Source of the DNA: Clostridium gallinarum
Lineage (GTDB): Bacteria > Bacillota > Clostridia > Clostridiales > Clostridiaceae
Direction of reading: 5' to 3'
Assembly: GCF_014836325.1 (NCBI RefSeq)
Contig: NZ_JACSQZ010000018.1
Location: 1 to 53,848, forward strand
DNA length: 53,848 bases
A program made the position numbers and the translations under genes. Positions 1 through 8,076 of this stretch are shown here, one piece after another; the stretch's first letter is position 1; the number at the start of each line of letters is the position of its first letter. The notes beneath the pieces are model-generated. The model made no database searches, was not told the origin of the DNA, and saw nothing but the letters and a program-made list of their open reading frames with translations.

Positions 1-21
1 CTTATTATATTTAATTGATAC

Positions 22-70
22 TTAAATAATCCTCTATATTTTCATATTAACTTTGTAGAGGATTATTTAA
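22..70 (-). terminator. Inverted repeat, probable terminator of the Spo0E-like gene
   Basis: A perfect 15-bp inverted repeat (arms 22-36 and 56-70) encloses a 19-nt loop. It lies 39 bp downstream of the stop codon of the leftward 51-aa ORF, so it probably ends that transcript. It may also serve a gene left of the window. No long T-run follows on either strand. Confidence 0.5.
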
Positions 71-108
71 ATTATAATTTATTCTACATATTATACTTAT
101 ATATCTTT

Positions 109-264
109 CTAAATATTTTTTCTAAGGTATTCATCTATTTGGTCGCATACCTTCTCCATAACATCTACTAAATTTTCTTTATATTCTTCTGGATATGTTA
201 ATATCATGCTTTTTAGTTTATTTAATTCTATAAATTTTTCTTCTAAGAAATCTTTATTGCTCAT
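109..264 (-). CDS. Spo0E-like small protein (51 aa)
   Basis: A 51-codon ORF with ATG at 264-262, preceded by a strong AGGGGG ribosome binding site 6 nt upstream, and stop TAG at 109-111. The product is a short, charged, probably two-helix protein. Its size and heptad-like pattern (EEKFIELNKLKSMIL followed by EKVCDQIDEYLRK) resemble Spo0E-family aspartyl phosphatases, which dephosphorylate Spo0A~P and delay sporulation in Bacillus and Clostridium. The family's SQELD signature would align with CDQID here, which keeps the final acidic residue but is degenerate. The gene is monocistronic, with its own downstream hairpin, and points away from asnS. The ORF is convincing because of its RBS; the family assignment is an inference from pattern and length. 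Confidence 0.6.
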   Translation of the reverse strand: MSNKDFLEEKFIELNKLKSMILTYPEEYKENLVDVMEKVCDQIDEYLRKNI

Positions 265-310
265 TTTATTCCCCCTAATTTATTTCCTTAAATTATCTTA
301 TGAATTAAAG

Positions 311-339
311 TTGCAAATGTTAGTAAATTGATGTAAAAT
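311..339 (+). promoter_or_regulatory. Promoter of the asnS leader
   Basis: A -35 TTGCAA (311-316) and a -10 TAAAAT (334-339) are separated by 17 nt. They lie about 30 nt before the first conserved T-box nucleotides, so the transcript would begin just upstream of stem I. Confidence 0.5.
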
Positions 340-370
340 CTTAATAAAATGCATATATTATTATTACTAT

Positions 371-633
371 GACGAGAAGAGTAGCTTTATGGAAGTAGTT
401 TTAGCGAGTAAGGAATGGTGTGAGCCTTATACGAAGCCTTTAGTGAAGAACATCTCTGAGTTTCTAACCGAACAAGTGACTATAATTTTCACTTAAGTAG
501 ACTTAGACGGATTCAAACCGTTATACTTTGAATGACATTAATTAGTGTCAGATGAGTGGCTATTTTTATAGCAATTTGGGTGGTACCGCGAAATTATCCT
601 TTCGTCCCTTTTTTAGGGATGAGAGGTTTTTTT
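371..633 (+). promoter_or_regulatory. T-box riboswitch (Asn specifier) controlling asnS
   Basis: The leader begins with the stem I consensus (GAGAAGAGTAG near 374) and carries the T-box bulge TGGGTGGTACCGCG at 577-590, which pairs with uncharged tRNA. An intrinsic terminator follows, with arms 598-609 and 615-626 and seven T residues. The specifier codon is AAC (449-451, Asn). It is followed by ATCTCTGAG, the same position and context as the ATG specifier in the metG leader of this window (ATG then TTTTCTGAG). Uncharged tRNA-Asn should favour the antiterminator and raise asnS expression. Confidence 0.95.
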
Positions 634-663
634 ATTATACAAAATTAATTAGGAGGAAAGAAA

Positions 664-2058
664 ATGAGTAAAGTTGTTTATGTAAAGTCTCTTTACAGAA
701 ATCAAGAAGAATACTTATCTAAAGAAGTTAAAGTTTCTGGTTGGATAAGAACATTAAGAGCATCTAATGCTTTTGGATTTATTGAAGTAAATGATGGTAC
801 TTTCTTTAAGAATGTGCAAGTTGTTTTTGATAATACAATTGAAAACTTTAAAGAAGTTTCAAAATTACCTATTAGTTCATCAATTACTGTTGTTGGTACT
901 TTAGTTGCTACTCCAGAAGCTAAGCAACCTTTTGAAATTCAAGCTAAGGAAGTTATAATTGAAGGAATGTCTAGCTCAGACTACCCTCTTCAAAAGAAAA
1001 GACACACTTTTGAATATTTAAGAACTATAGCTCACTTAAGACCAAGAAGTAACGCATTTTCAGCTGTATTTAGAGTACGTTCAGTAGCTGCATATGCTAT
1101 ACACAAGTTCTTCCAAGAAAGAGGATTTGTTTATACTCATACTCCATTAATAACTGGAAGTGACTGTGAAGGTGCCGGAGAAATGTTTAGAGTAACTACT
1201 TTAGACCTACACAATGTTCCAAAAACTGAAGAAGGAGCAATTGACTTTAAAGAAGATTTCTTCGGAAAAGAAAGTAACCTTACAGTATCCGGACAATTAA
1301 ATGCTGAATGTTACGCTTTAGCATTTAGAAACGTTTATACTTTTGGACCTACTTTCAGAGCTGAAAACTCAAACACAGCAAGACACGCAGCAGAATTCTG
1401 GATGATAGAACCTGAAATTGCTTTTGCTGATTTACAAGATGATATGGAATTAGCTGAAGATATGCTTAAATATGTTTTAGAATATGTTTTAGCTGAATGT
1501 CCAGAAGAAATGCAATTCTTTAATCAATTTATTGATAAGGGAATCCTAGATAGATTAAACCATGTAGTTTCATCTGACTTTGGAAAGGTAACTTATACTG
1601 AAGCAGTTGAAATATTAAAGAAAGCTGATAAGAAATTTGAATATCCAGTTGAATGGGGAATTGACCTTCAAACAGAACATGAAAGATATCTTACTGAAGA
1701 ACACTTTAAGAAACCAGTTTTCGTAACTGATTATCCAAAAGATATTAAAGCCTTCTATATGAGATTAAATGATGATGGAAAGACAGTTGCTGCAACTGAC
1801 CTTCTAGTTCCAGGAATCGGAGAACTTATAGGAGGAAGCCAAAGAGAAGAAAGAATTGATATTCTAACTAAGAGAATGGCTGAAATGGGACTTAAGGAAG
1901 AAGATTACTGGTGGTATTTAGAGCTTAGAAAATACGGAGAAACTAAGCATGCTGGATTTGGATTAGGATTTGAAAGACTTATTATGTATATTACAGGTAT
2001 GTCAAATATCAGAGACGTAATTCCATTCCCAAGAACTACAGGACAATCAGAATTTTAA
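664..2058 (+). CDS. asnS: Asparaginyl-tRNA synthetase
   Basis: Class IIb aminoacyl-tRNA synthetase that charges tRNA-Asn with asparagine in the cytoplasm. The 464 aa match the usual bacterial AsnRS length. An N-terminal OB-fold anticodon-binding domain (about residues 15-105, with [20 protein letters not shown]) precedes the class II catalytic core. Motif 2 lies around residue 231 ([21 protein letters not shown] region) and motif 3 at 431-442 ([12 protein letters not shown]). AsnRS is preferred over AspRS because of the RAENSNT motif and the Asn specifier in the T-box just upstream. ATG 664 has AGGAGG 8 nt upstream. The gene is monocistronic, with a strong hairpin directly after the stop. Confidence 0.97.
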   Translation: MSKVVYVKSLYRNQEEYLSKEVKVSGWIRTLRASNAFGFIEVNDGTFFKNVQVVFDNTIENFKEVSKLPISSSITVVGTLVATPEAKQPFEIQAKEVIIEGMSSSDYPLQKKRHTFEYLRTIAHLRPRSNAFSAVFRVRSVAAYAIHKFFQERGFVYTHTPLITGSDCEGAGEMFRVTTLDLHNVPKTEEGAIDFKEDFFGKESNLTVSGQLNAECYALAFRNVYTFGPTFRAENSNTARHAAEFWMIEPEIAFADLQDDMELAEDMLKYVLEYVLAECPEEMQFFNQFIDKGILDRLNHVVSSDFGKVTYTEAVEILKKADKKFEYPVEWGIDLQTEHERYLTEEHFKKPVFVTDYPKDIKAFYMRLNDDGKTVAATDLLVPGIGELIGGSQREERIDILTKRMAEMGLKEEDYWWYLELRKYGETKHAGFGLGFERLIMYITGMSNIRDVIPFPRTTGQSEF

Positions 2059-2060
2059 TA

Positions 2061-2095
2061 ATGTATAAGGAAGTGTATAACACTTCCTTATACAT
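2061..2095. terminator. Bidirectional terminator between asnS and the CLC gene
   Basis: Perfect 15-bp inverted repeat, arms 2061-2075 and 2081-2095, loop of 5 nt. The right arm touches the stop codon of the convergent CLC gene, so the hairpin can end both transcripts. Confidence 0.8.
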
Positions 2096-3324
2096 TATCT
2101 ATCTATATTTTCTAAAGATATCCCTTTATGCTTTTCTAAATTTTTTAACTTAGGAGTATTAATAATTTGTGCTCCATAAATTCCATTATGACCTATTACA
2201 TAGTAACTAATAAAAGCTCCAATTATATAATAAGGAACAGCTTCTGATCCAAACAAATTAATTCCTAACATAATAGTTGTAATTGGTGTATTAGTTGCAC
2301 TTCCAAAAACGCATATCATTCCAATAGCAGCTAATAATGATGGTTCTATATTTGTTAAGTTACCTATAGCACCACCTAAAGAAGCTCCTATATCAAATAA
2401 AGGAGTAACTTCTCCACCTTGAAATCCAGCTCCTAAAGTTAATACAGTTAATATTAATTTTTTTATTGGATCTAACATATTTACATCACCTGAAAAACCA
2501 CTATCAATAAGCCATGTACTTAGTCCCTCAAATTCATATAACTTAAATATTATAATAACTAATAAAACTACACTTGATGATATTATTGCTCTATTTATAT
2601 TATTTTTTATATTTTTACCGTAAAAGCCTTTAACTAAATGAATACCTTTTGCAAATAGTCTTCCAAAAATTCCAAATAAAATAGAAGATATTATTACTAT
2701 TAATAATGTATATAAAGAAATATTTGGCACTGATTTTATTATATGCCCTACATGATTTATACCTATTGATTCTGTAACAAAATTAGCTGCATAAGATCCA
2801 ATAAAACAATATATCATTGCTTCATAACTAAGGTTTCCTATAAAACATACCTCCATACCAAAAAAGGTTCCGGCAAGTGGAGTTCCAAATACTGAGCCAA
2901 AAGCAGAACTTATTCCTGCCATAACTAAAATTCTCTTTTCTTTATGTTCTAACTTAAAAATATCACCTATTTTATTAGTTAATGCTCCGCCTATTTGAAC
3001 TGCTGTACCTTCTCTCCCTGCTGATCCTCCAGATAAATGAGTTAAAACAGTAAAAATAAATGTTAATATAGCCATTCTAAAAGGAACTTTAACCTCCTTT
3101 TGTACGCTTTCAATAATTAAGTTATTTCCTCTATTAGATACTTTTCCATATTTTGAATATGTATATGCTGTTAATACTCCAACTATAGGAATTAAAAAAA
3201 TTAAATAAGGAAAACTGTCTCTTAGTGTTGTAACCAATTCTAATGATTTTAAAAATATTGCTGATATAATTCCCATTATAATTGAAACTATAAAAGTACA
3301 AATTATTAATTTAAAATTTCTCAT
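2095..3324 (-). CDS. CLC-F-type fluoride/proton antiporter
   Basis: Polytopic membrane protein of the CLC family (409 aa, about 10-12 hydrophobic segments). The first anion-pore motif reads GGSAGREGTAVQIG (about residues 99-112), where the gating glutamate is E105. The GREGT form, with Thr in place of the Pro of chloride channels, is typical of the fluoride-exporting CLC-F clade. A second signature, GAGFQGGEVTP (298-308), matches the family's late pore helix. A fluoride riboswitch directly upstream supports the substrate: the protein should export fluoride in exchange for protons. ATG 3324 follows AAAGGTGG. The gene is monocistronic. An ordinary chloride channel is unlikely given the motif and the riboswitch. 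Confidence 0.9.
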   Translation of the reverse strand: MRNFKLIICTFIVSIIMGIISAIFLKSLELVTTLRDSFPYLIFLIPIVGVLTAYTYSKYGKVSNRGNNLIIESVQKEVKVPFRMAILTFIFTVLTHLSGGSAGREGTAVQIGGALTNKIGDIFKLEHKEKRILVMAGISSAFGSVFGTPLAGTFFGMEVCFIGNLSYEAMIYCFIGSYAANFVTESIGINHVGHIIKSVPNISLYTLLIVIISSILFGIFGRLFAKGIHLVKGFYGKNIKNNINRAIISSSVVLLVIIIFKLYEFEGLSTWLIDSGFSGDVNMLDPIKKLILTVLTLGAGFQGGEVTPLFDIGASLGGAIGNLTNIEPSLLAAIGMICVFGSATNTPITTIMLGINLFGSEAVPYYIIGAFISYYVIGHNGIYGAQIINTPKLKNLEKHKGISLENIDR

Positions 3325-3343
3325 CTTAATCCACCTTTCTAAT

Positions 3344-3436
3344 AAAAAAAGACTATGGCTCTACGATTAAAATCATAGAAGTCATTAGTCTTACTTGACG
3401 GTTTAGATTTCTCACGGGAGAACTTCATTCCCAAAA
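3344..3436 (-). promoter_or_regulatory. Fluoride riboswitch (crcB motif) with terminator
   Basis: On the minus strand the leader contains the crcB signature: a GGGAATGAAGTTCTCCC hairpin (3416-3432), a short AAACC-type linker, and ACTAATGACTTCTA, matching the conserved CUGAUGACUUCU end. The 3' half folds into a hairpin (stem around 3354-3388) followed by seven U residues (3344-3350), an intrinsic terminator. Fluoride binding should prevent termination and switch on the exporter just downstream. The aptamer was recognised by consensus, not by a covariance search. Confidence 0.9.
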
Positions 3437-3458
3437 ATTCTTTATATCTTATTTAAAT

Positions 3459-3487
3459 ATTATAATACTAAAATTTATAAAAATCAA
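3459..3487 (-). promoter_or_regulatory. Promoter of the fluoride exporter leader
   Basis: On the minus strand, -35 TTGATT (3487-3482) and -10 TATAAT (3464-3459) with 17-nt spacing, ending 23 nt before the riboswitch aptamer. Confidence 0.75.
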
Positions 3488-3532
3488 TTTACTCGTCTAC
3501 TTATAATATAATCAAGTGTTTATTTAAAATTT

Positions 3533-3943
3533 CTATACTGAACTATTTTCTCTAAACCTATATACTATAAATGTTATTATTGATAATACTATTTGAATAA
3601 TGCTAAGAATAATAAATTCACCTGTCGCTAAATATATATCACCTAATACTCTTATTGATATTAGCAAACTTACTAAAAATATTACTCCCATAATAAATGA
3701 AATTTCTATTCCTCTATTTCCCTTAATAAAAGTAAAAACTCCTGCCAATAAATTACCTAATCCATAAAAAATTATTGCAATAATTCCTGGAGTAATCCAG
3801 CTTGTAAAAGGAACCCTATCTAACCATTCTGGTGGATACTCTCCATATCTCCCAAGTACCATTCTAAGCCCTTGGTATATTGCACCTAATGCTAGGAACA
3901 AATCATAAGTTATTAATACAATTTTCATTTTATTATTTTTCAT
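3533..3943 (-). CDS. Small four-helix membrane protein, unknown function
   Basis: A 136-residue hydrophobic protein with about four predicted membrane segments and a polar loop near residues 30-45 (RYGEYPPEWLDRVPF). I do not recognise the family. The start is ATG at 3943, because AGGGG lies 8 nt upstream of it. An in-frame GTG nine bases further upstream overlaps that ribosome binding site and is unlikely. The gene stands alone between the fluoride riboswitch promoter and the xyl operon terminator. Confidence 0.7.
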   Translation of the reverse strand: MKNNKMKIVLITYDLFLALGAIYQGLRMVLGRYGEYPPEWLDRVPFTSWITPGIIAIIFYGLGNLLAGVFTFIKGNRGIEISFIMGVIFLVSLLISIRVLGDIYLATGEFIILSIIQIVLSIITFIVYRFRENSSV

Positions 3944-4020
3944 AATTCTCACCCCTTATACCAATACTAGCACTTATACTAATATTTATCAATATATTTT
4001 TATCGTTTATCAATATATAA

Positions 4021-4053
4021 TGTTATAAAAAAAAGCTGAGTTCCCTCAGCTTT
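4021..4053 (-). terminator. Terminator of the xyl operon
   Basis: Hairpin with 9-bp arms (4032-4040 and 4045-4053) and a 4-nt loop, followed on the minus strand by eight T residues. It lies directly after the xylB stop codon. Confidence 0.9.
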
Positions 4054-4056
4054 ATA

Positions 4057-5511
4057 TTATATATTCTTTATACTTTCATACACTCTTCTATAACGTGCAT
4101 AAATCTCATTATAATTTTCTACTACTTCTTCATTTGGATAATAACATTCTTTTTCTTTTACTATTACTTTTATAGCATCTTCGAAAGAATCAAACCAATT
4201 TAAAGAAACTGAAGCTATAATTGCAGCTCCAAGAGAAGGACCTTCTTCTATTTTTAAAGATATTACCTTCTTATTAAATATATTAGCTTGGATTTGAAGC
4301 CACTCCTTAGATTTAGCTCCTCCACCTACTGAAATTATTTCTCTATCACTATCATCTTCATAAATACTAAAGCAATCCTTTAATGAGAATGTTATTCCTT
4401 CAATTACTGCTCTTGCAAAATGATCTAAATCATGACTCTTATCTATACCTATAAATGTTCCTCTTATTTTACTGTCTGAATAAGGAGTTCTTTCTCCAAC
4501 TATATATGGAGCAAATAATAACCCATTAGCCCCTTCTTTAACCCTTGAAATACCACTTAACAATTCATTAAAATCTTTATCCTTTGCAAAGGTATTTCTA
4601 AACCAACTTAAAGAATCTCCAGCTGAAAGAGTTACCCCCATTGAATAACAGCTATTTGGTAAAACATTATTAAACATATGAAGTTTTCCACCATAATTCT
4701 TATACTCTTCTTCATATTTTAAATATACACCTGAAGTTCCTATGCTTAATAAATCTCTATTTTTATTTATTATTCCTGATCCTAAAGCTGAACAAGGATT
4801 ATCAGAACCAGCTGGGAATATTTTAATACTACCCTTAGCATTTAATTTTTCTTTTAATTCATTATTTAATTCTCCAACACAATCAGTTGAATTATATATC
4901 TTTGGATATTTATCTAAATCTAAATCCAATAATTCTGCTATTTCCTTAGACCATTTTCCTGACTTAATGTCTAACATTTGTGTTCCTGCTGCATCTGAAA
5001 TATCTGTGCAAATATTTCCTGTATATTTAAATACTAAATAATCTTTAGGCAAACAGAACTTTTTAGTCTTTTCCCAATTTTCGGGTTCATTTTCTTTTAT
5101 CCATAAAACCTTTGGTAATGTAAATCCTTCAAGACTTTTATTTCCAGTAATCTCAATAACTCTTTCTCCAAAGTTATTCATTATATATTGGCATTGCTTA
5201 GTTGTTCTTGTATCGTTCCATAGAATACTTCTTCTTATAGGTTTCTTTTCATTATCTAATAACACTAAGCTATGCATTTGACCTGATATACTTATAGCTC
5301 TTAATCCATCTCCACCTAAATTATTAGTTATCTTTTCTAAAACTTTAACTGAAGCATTATACCAATCCTCTGGGTCTTGCTCGGAATGTCCATCCCTATT
5401 ATTGTATAAAGGATAACTTTCTGAATGTTTTAATACTACTTCTCCATTCTTATCTAAAGCTATTCCCTTTATAGAGCCTGTTCCTAAATCTAAACCTATT
5501 ACATATTCCAT
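4057..5511 (-). CDS. xylB: Xylulokinase
   Basis: FGGY-family carbohydrate kinase of 484 aa that phosphorylates D-xylulose to xylulose 5-phosphate, feeding the pentose phosphate pathway. The N-terminal phosphate-binding loop is GLDLGTGSIK (about residues 6-15). The substrate region has SGQMHSLVLLD and ILWNDTRTTKQC, and the C-terminal actin-like fold has GGGAKSKEWLQIQANIF, all typical of XylB. It is the last gene of the operon that starts with xylA, immediately before the terminator. ATG 5511 follows AGGAGG. Other FGGY kinases such as gluconokinase or glycerol kinase are less likely given xylA in the operon. Confidence 0.95.
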   Translation of the reverse strand: MEYVIGLDLGTGSIKGIALDKNGEVVLKHSESYPLYNNRDGHSEQDPEDWYNASVKVLEKITNNLGGDGLRAISISGQMHSLVLLDNEKKPIRRSILWNDTRTTKQCQYIMNNFGERVIEITGNKSLEGFTLPKVLWIKENEPENWEKTKKFCLPKDYLVFKYTGNICTDISDAAGTQMLDIKSGKWSKEIAELLDLDLDKYPKIYNSTDCVGELNNELKEKLNAKGSIKIFPAGSDNPCSALGSGIINKNRDLLSIGTSGVYLKYEEEYKNYGGKLHMFNNVLPNSCYSMGVTLSAGDSLSWFRNTFAKDKDFNELLSGISRVKEGANGLLFAPYIVGERTPYSDSKIRGTFIGIDKSHDLDHFARAVIEGITFSLKDCFSIYEDDSDREIISVGGGAKSKEWLQIQANIFNKKVISLKIEEGPSLGAAIIASVSLNWFDSFEDAIKVIVKEKECYYPNEEVVENYNEIYARYRRVYESIKNI

Positions 5512-5568
5512 AAAATATCCTCCTAATTAATTAATAAATTAGGGAGACTTTATTGCCTCCCTTACCTC

Positions 5569-6045
5569 TTAAAGATATTCTTTTAAATAAACTAATGGAT
5601 CTGTAGGAGTCATTATTGCTGTAATTTCTACTCCTCTATCTATTAATTCTTTAAATGCTTCCTTCTCTTCTGGTGTAACACTTATAGATGGTCTTATAAC
5701 TTCTGTGTTTGATTTAGAAGACATGTTTCCTACATTAATCTTCTTAATATCTAATCCATTTTTCACAAGATAAAGTAAATCTAATGGTGATTTTACAACT
5801 ATAAACACTTTTTGTCCTTCATATTTCCCTGAAGAAATATTTTTTAATGCTGTTTCTCTAGTTATAATTGATGTGCTTACATTTGATGGAGCTGCCATTC
5901 TTAATACCGATTTTTGTAAATCATTATTAGCTACCTCATCATTAATAACCATAATTCTTGTTGCTCCTAAGTTGTTTGTCCACATTGTAGCAACTTGACC
6001 GTGTATTAATCTATCATCTATTCTTATATGAATTATACCTTTCAT
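5569..6045 (-). CDS. PTS mannose/fructose/sorbose-family IIB component
   Basis: Cytoplasmic phosphotransfer subunit of 158 aa that accepts phosphate from IIA and passes it to the incoming sugar. The signature IDDRLIHGQVATMW sits at the N-terminus with the phospho-accepting histidine at residue 15. I chose ATG 6045, 9 nt after AGGAGG; a longer frame opening with TTG at 6066 would contain the ribosome binding site within its codons. Gene order in the operon is IIA-IIC-IID-IIB, then xylB. The gap to the IID stop is 13 bp, so the subunits are co-transcribed. Confidence 0.93.
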   Translation of the reverse strand: MKGIIHIRIDDRLIHGQVATMWTNNLGATRIMVINDEVANNDLQKSVLRMAAPSNVSTSIITRETALKNISSGKYEGQKVFIVVKSPLDLLYLVKNGLDIKKINVGNMSSKSNTEVIRPSISVTPEEKEAFKELIDRGVEITAIMTPTDPLVYLKEYL

Positions 6046-6058
6046 CTCATTATTCCTC

Positions 6059-6865
6059 CTAAACAAGTACTCCTAGTGTGTGTAAAATTATTGACATTAC
6101 TATTACTAATAATATTAAATATGTTGGTTTAACTTTTTTACCTAATAAGTAGTACATTAGTCCAACTATAGCCGCTGGAATTAAGCCTGGCATTATTTGA
6201 TCTAATATACTTTGTCCAGTCATTTCAATTTCACCTTGAATAAAGCTGAAACCTACAGTTGCTCTTATAACTGTAGACATAAGTCCGCCTACAACCATTA
6301 ATCCTAAAATAGAAGTTGCTTTAGTAATTGATTTCATTTTACTTTCTAAAACATTTACTAACTTAGTTCCTGAAAAATAACCTGCTTTAAATAAAGGGAA
6401 ACTAAGCATTTTTATAGCAACACTTACAGCTATCCACAAAAATATACCTGCTGGATTTCCTTCTATAGCCATATTGGCAGCTATTGCTCCAAATATAGTC
6501 CAAGGAATAACAACACATAAGCTATCTCCTAACCCTGCTAAAGGTCCCATTAAACCACTCTTTATCGAGCTTACTGCATCTGCAGCATTGTTTTTTTCTT
6601 TCTCCTCAATAGCTATATTTAAACCAAATACATATGGCGCAACCCATGGATTTGTGTTAAAGAATTGTAAATGTCTTTTAACTGCATTTTGTAATTCATC
6701 TGGATCATTTCTATATGTAAACTTTAAAAATGGCAATATTGCATAACAATAAGCTAAAGCTTGCATTTTTTCATAGTTAGATGATACACTGCTTGTAAAT
6801 ATCCATCTTAATAAAACTTTACTACGTATTTTTTTTGGTGTAAGTTCATTATTACTCATCTTCAT
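6059..6865 (-). CDS. PTS mannose/fructose/sorbose-family IID component
   Basis: Membrane subunit of a mannose-family phosphotransferase transporter (268 aa). The long amphipathic N-terminal part has FNTNPWVAPYVFGLNIAIEE and the family motif SIKSGLMGPLAGLGDSL, followed by hydrophobic C-terminal segments. IID forms the translocation unit with IIC. The start overlaps the end of the IIC gene by 14 bp, suggesting translational coupling. ATG 6865 lies 5 nt after AGGAGG and a second ATG (6859) 11 nt after it; either could be used. Confidence 0.93.
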   Translation of the reverse strand: MKMSNNELTPKKIRSKVLLRWIFTSSVSSNYEKMQALAYCYAILPFLKFTYRNDPDELQNAVKRHLQFFNTNPWVAPYVFGLNIAIEEKEKNNAADAVSSIKSGLMGPLAGLGDSLCVVIPWTIFGAIAANMAIEGNPAGIFLWIAVSVAIKMLSFPLFKAGYFSGTKLVNVLESKMKSITKATSILGLMVVGGLMSTVIRATVGFSFIQGEIEMTGQSILDQIMPGLIPAAIVGLMYYLLGKKVKPTYLILLVIVMSIILHTLGVLV

Positions 6866-7631
6866 CCATACCTCCTACTGAAGAAATAACTGTAGCCTCT
6901 CTATCATTATCTCTCTTAAATTCAATTAATGCTATAGCTGCTGCTATAAGTGCAACTCCTAATAAGGGAAGTTGTAAATATGTAGTAACTACAAATCCTA
7001 TTAAAAGATATGAAAAATAATCTTTTGTAGGAAGATTTTTTAGTAGTAAAGCTATACCAACGGCTGGTAAAATTCCCCCAGCTACTTGAAGTCCACCTAA
7101 TAACCATTCTGGACTTTTGTTTATTAATGCATTTACTAAATCTGGACCAAATATAGTTGCTAATAATATTGGAACTCCTGTAGTGGCACAAGTTAAAGCT
7201 ACTCCTAGCATTTGCATTCTAGCAATACCATTATATTGTCTCTTATCTGCATAACTTTCAGCTTTGTGAGCTAGCCATACACCAATAGTATTTCTTAATA
7301 CATCTAATTGAACCATTAATAATGCAACAGGGATACCTATAGTTATTCCAACATTAGGATCTTGTCCTGTAGAAACTGTTATAAATGTAGCAACAACACT
7401 TGCTGTTTGATAATCAGGTATTGATGCCCCTCCAAAATTACTTATACCTAGGGACATTAATTGTAATGTTCCACCTATAAATAATCCCGTCTTAACATCA
7501 CCCATTATTAATCCAACAATAAATCCTGCTGTAACAGGTTGATATGTACCGAACATAGTACTATTTTTTTCATAGTTGATAAAAAAACCATATAAAACAA
7601 TTAATATTAATTGCCAAGCTTGAACTTCCAT
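6852..7631 (-). CDS. PTS mannose/fructose/sorbose-family IIC component
   Basis: Integral membrane permease subunit (259 aa, several membrane spans) of the sugar PTS. Family features include the N-terminal GTYQPVTAGFIVGLIMGD and GGTLQLMSLGISNFGGASIPD segments. ATG 7631 is preferred because GGAG lies 8 nt upstream; an in-frame GTG two codons earlier is too close to that site. It follows IIA closely and overlaps IID. The substrate cannot be read from the sequence. The flanking xylA, GH31 and xylB genes point to a xylose-containing disaccharide rather than mannose. Confidence 0.92.
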   Translation of the reverse strand: MEVQAWQLILIVLYGFFINYEKNSTMFGTYQPVTAGFIVGLIMGDVKTGLFIGGTLQLMSLGISNFGGASIPDYQTASVVATFITVSTGQDPNVGITIGIPVALLMVQLDVLRNTIGVWLAHKAESYADKRQYNGIARMQMLGVALTCATTGVPILLATIFGPDLVNALINKSPEWLLGGLQVAGGILPAVGIALLLKNLPTKDYFSYLLIGFVVTTYLQLPLLGVALIAAAIALIEFKRDNDREATVISSVGGMDEDE

Positions 7632-7645
7632 CCTCACATCTCCTT

Positions 7646-8062
7646 TTATTCATCCTCATTGTTACTCGTTTGATTTTTTAATTCTTCTGATAAAATATTT
7701 ACAACTTTCATATTTTTAATATTCTCAACTTCCTCCGAAACTGAAATACTTAAACTATTTAATAAGGCATCTAGAAAAATTGGTACATTTGCTCCAGCTA
7801 ATATATCAACTTCTCCTTTTATTAGACCTATATTTTTTGTGCAAACATTAAATGGTGTTCCATGAAATAAATCTACTAATATAAGAACATTAGAATCCTT
7901 AATATCATTGAATACTGAAATTACTTTTTTCTCAAAATTATCAATTCCACTTTCATCTAATATTATTGGATACACATTTTCAGTATCTTTTGTGAAAAAA
8001 TGAATTGTATCTAAAATTCCATTAGCGAAATTTCCATGTGATGCTAAAACTATTTTATACAT
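7646..8062 (-). CDS. PTS mannose-family IIA component
   Basis: Soluble phosphocarrier of 138 aa, the EIIA-Man fold. It takes phosphate from HPr on His9 in the ASHG motif and passes it to IIB. Other family marks are the VDLFHGTPFNV segment around residues 64-74 and LAGANVPIFLDALL. Here IIA is a separate gene and not fused to IIB as in Escherichia coli ManX. It is the first PTS gene, 14 bp after the GH31 gene. Confidence 0.93.
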   Translation of the reverse strand: MYKIVLASHGNFANGILDTIHFFTKDTENVYPIILDESGIDNFEKKVISVFNDIKDSNVLILVDLFHGTPFNVCTKNIGLIKGEVDILAGANVPIFLDALLNSLSISVSEEVENIKNMKVVNILSEELKNQTSNNEDE

Positions 8063-8076
8063 TTTTATCTCACCTA

